A stretch of DNA of 6,489 nt from an uncultured Ancrocorticia sp. Lineage in GTDB: Bacteria > Actinomycetota > Actinomycetes > Actinomycetales > Actinomycetaceae. The stretch covers positions 1 through 6,489 of the forward strand of contig CAJPTB010000116.1 in NCBI GenBank assembly GCA_905373325.1, given 5' to 3'. The position numbers were made by a program, and so were the translations under genes. Below are positions 5,167-6,489 of the stretch, in pieces (the first letter of the stretch is position 1; each line of letters begins with the position of its first letter). The notes under the pieces are model-generated. The model searched no databases. It saw only the letters and a list, made by a program, of their open reading frames with translations, and was not told where the DNA came from.

Positions 5167-6489
5167 TCCGGGCATTCGGCGCCCGGAAGGTCCGCGAGGC
5201 CGAAGCGCCGCTCCTGGCCGCGGACGTTCCCCTCATGGAGCGGGCTTCGGGCGCCCTTGCACTGGCGGTCTTGCGGCTCCTCGGCGGACCCTACGGCAGG
5301 AGGGCGCTCGCCCTCGTCGGACCCGGGAACAACGGGGGAGACGCCCTTTTCGCCGCTGCGTTCCTCGCCCGGCGGGGCATGGGCGTCGCCGCGGTCGTCG
5401 CCGAGGGCGCGCACGAGGCGGGCCTTGCAGCCGCCCGCGCCGCAGGCTGCCCGGTGCTCGACGTCGCCGACTTCGACGCCGTCGCCCGGGAAGCGGCCCG
5501 CGCCGACGTATGGATCGACGGAATTCTGGGAATCGGAGCCCGCGGCGGGCTGCGCGGGCCTTTTGCGTCGCTCGTCGAACGCCTCGAGGACTCGCGGGAA
5601 GGCTCCGCGCGGCTGCAGGCAGGACGGTCGGCCGGAGCCAGGCCCCTCGTCGTCGCCGTCGACGTGCCCTCCGGTATCGGAACGGACGACGGCGCGGCGC
5701 CCGGCCCGATCCTGCGCGCCGACCTCACCGTCACGATGGGCGCGCCCAAACCGGGCCTCTTTCTCGACCCCGCGCGCAGGCACGCGGGGCGCGTCGAAAC
5801 GGCGGACATCGGGCTGGGCCTCTCAGCCGCAGGCTGCGCGGCGCCCGACGACGCCGACATCGACGCCGGCCTTCCCAGCCCCGACCTCGTCTCGATCGAG
5901 CGCGCCGACCTCCCGCTTCTGTGGCCCGTTCCCGGGCCTTCCTCGCACAAGTACACGAGGGGAGTGGTCGGCGTCGTGGCTGGCTCGACGAGCTACCCGG
6001 GGGCGGGGCTCCTGTGCGTCGACGCGGCCTTGGCTGCGGGGCCCGGCATGGTCCGATACGCCGGGGCGCTCGGTTCGACCGTCGTTTCCTCCTGCCCCGA
6101 AGCGGTCCTGGGAGAGGGCCGCGTCGATGCCTGGGTCATAGGGCCCGGGCTCGACAGGGAAGCCCTTGCTCGCGCCGAGCCTGTCCTCGACGGACTTCGA
6201 AGCGAGGGGTGGACGAAGCCCGCCGTCCTCGACGCGGGCGCTCTCGCCTGGGCCGAGCCTGGCATGACGCCCGCGGCGGTCCTCACCCCGCACGCCGGGG
6301 AGCTGGCGGCGCTTTTCTCCCGCCTGGGAATCGAAGGCTCCCGCGAGGGCATCGCCGCATGCCCGGCTGCGGCGGCCAAGCTGGCGAGCGAGGCCACGGG
6401 TGCCACCGTCGCGCTCAAGGGCCCCGTCGACGTCGTCGTGTCCCCGGGAAGCCCCGTGTACGCGCAGCCTGGCCCCGCCTGGCGGGCCG
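5163..6489 (+). CDS. nnr: Bifunctional NAD(P)H-hydrate epimerase / ADP-dependent dehydratase (3' end missing)
   Basis: 442 codons are present and open to the window edge. The protein repairs NADHX and NADPHX: the N-terminal domain interconverts the R and S hydrates, and the C-terminal domain dehydrates the S form using ADP (or ATP). Epimerase (YjeF_N) marks: ADVPLMERASG (20-30), VGPGNNGGDAL (52-62), WIDGILGIGARGGLRGP (117-133), VAVDVPSGIGTD (164-175, with Asp168) and TMGAPKPGLF (191-200). Dehydratase (carbohydrate-kinase-like) marks: SHKYTRGVVGVVAGS (261-275), SYPGAGLL (277-284), VIGPGLD (325-331), VLDAGAL (355-361) and LTPHAGELAALF (374-385). The window ends at QPGPAWRA, just where the GxGD nucleotide-binding motif should follow. 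The ATG at 5163 shares ATGA with the glmS stop. No strong SD is seen, so translational coupling is likely. The start fits because conserved domain sequence begins within about 20 residues. The G+C content is very high (50 of 60 at 5401-5460). Confidence 0.93.
   Translation, partial: MIRAFGARKVREAEAPLLAADVPLMERASGALALAVLRLLGGPYGRRALALVGPGNNGGDALFAAAFLARRGMGVAAVVAEGAHEAGLAAARAAGCPVLDVADFDAVAREAARADVWIDGILGIGARGGLRGPFASLVERLEDSREGSARLQAGRSAGARPLVVAVDVPSGIGTDDGAAPGPILRADLTVTMGAPKPGLFLDPARRHAGRVETADIGLGLSAAGCAAPDDADIDAGLPSPDLVSIERADLPLLWPVPGPSSHKYTRGVVGVVAGSTSYPGAGLLCVDAALAAGPGMVRYAGALGSTVVSSCPEAVLGEGRVDAWVIGPGLDREALARAEPVLDGLRSEGWTKPAVLDAGALAWAEPGMTPAAVLTPHAGELAALFSRLGIEGSREGIAACPAAAAKLASEATGATVALKGPVDVVVSPGSPVYAQPGPAWRA

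Noticed and set aside
3277..5175. A 632-codon open frame on the minus strand opposite glmS
   Set aside because: It mirrors glmS almost exactly, has no recognisable domain and an amino-acid make-up typical of GC-rich antisense frames, while glmS has all its catalytic motifs on the plus strand.
5257..6141. A 294-codon plus-strand frame within the hydrate-repair gene
   Set aside because: It is a shadow of nnr in another frame: low-complexity Ser/Arg/Pro/Ala-rich product, no domain, and the nnr frame through the same bases carries all family motifs.

Overview
The window reads as chromosomal DNA of a high-GC Gram-positive bacterium (Actinobacteria, perhaps Actinomycetaceae or a relative). The basis is the base composition of the housekeeping genes (63% G+C at 4021-4080, 83% at 5401-5460, by direct count), an LppM-type lipoprotein, an actinobacterial type I pantothenate kinase, and candidate promoters placed so close to the start codons that leaderless transcripts are expected. 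The genus is an inference.

Layout. Positions 1-102 hold no gene or convincing terminator that I can see. Positions 103-825 (minus) encode an LppM-like lipoprotein that also has a C-terminal membrane anchor; this gene is far poorer in G+C than the rest. Positions 826-1189 are a non-coding gap between divergent genes, with a pair of near-identical direct repeats resembling the end of an IS21-type element and a candidate promoter for the next gene. Positions 1190-1978 (plus) encode a DedA-family membrane protein with a charged tail. It converges on coaA (minus, 2027-2998), and a three-copy 19-bp tandem repeat spans both stop codons. A 314-bp divergent region (2999-3312) separates coaA from glmS (plus, 3313-5166). 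glmS overlaps by 4 bp a bifunctional NAD(P)H-hydrate epimerase/dehydratase gene, which starts at 5163 and runs off the right edge, cut just before the dehydratase GxGD motif.

How the genes work together. coaA (first step of CoA synthesis), glmS (entry into UDP-GlcNAc and peptidoglycan synthesis) and nnr (repair of hydrated NAD(P)H) are housekeeping functions. glmS and nnr are very likely co-transcribed and translationally coupled. coaA and glmS diverge from one control region in which each gene has a TANNNT-type -10 box 6-7 nt before its ATG and no visible Shine-Dalgarno sequence.

I see no convincing new multi-gene system. The points most worth checking are the paired leaderless promoters, the tandem repeat across the convergent stops, the IS21-like repeats, and the low-GC lipoprotein gene.
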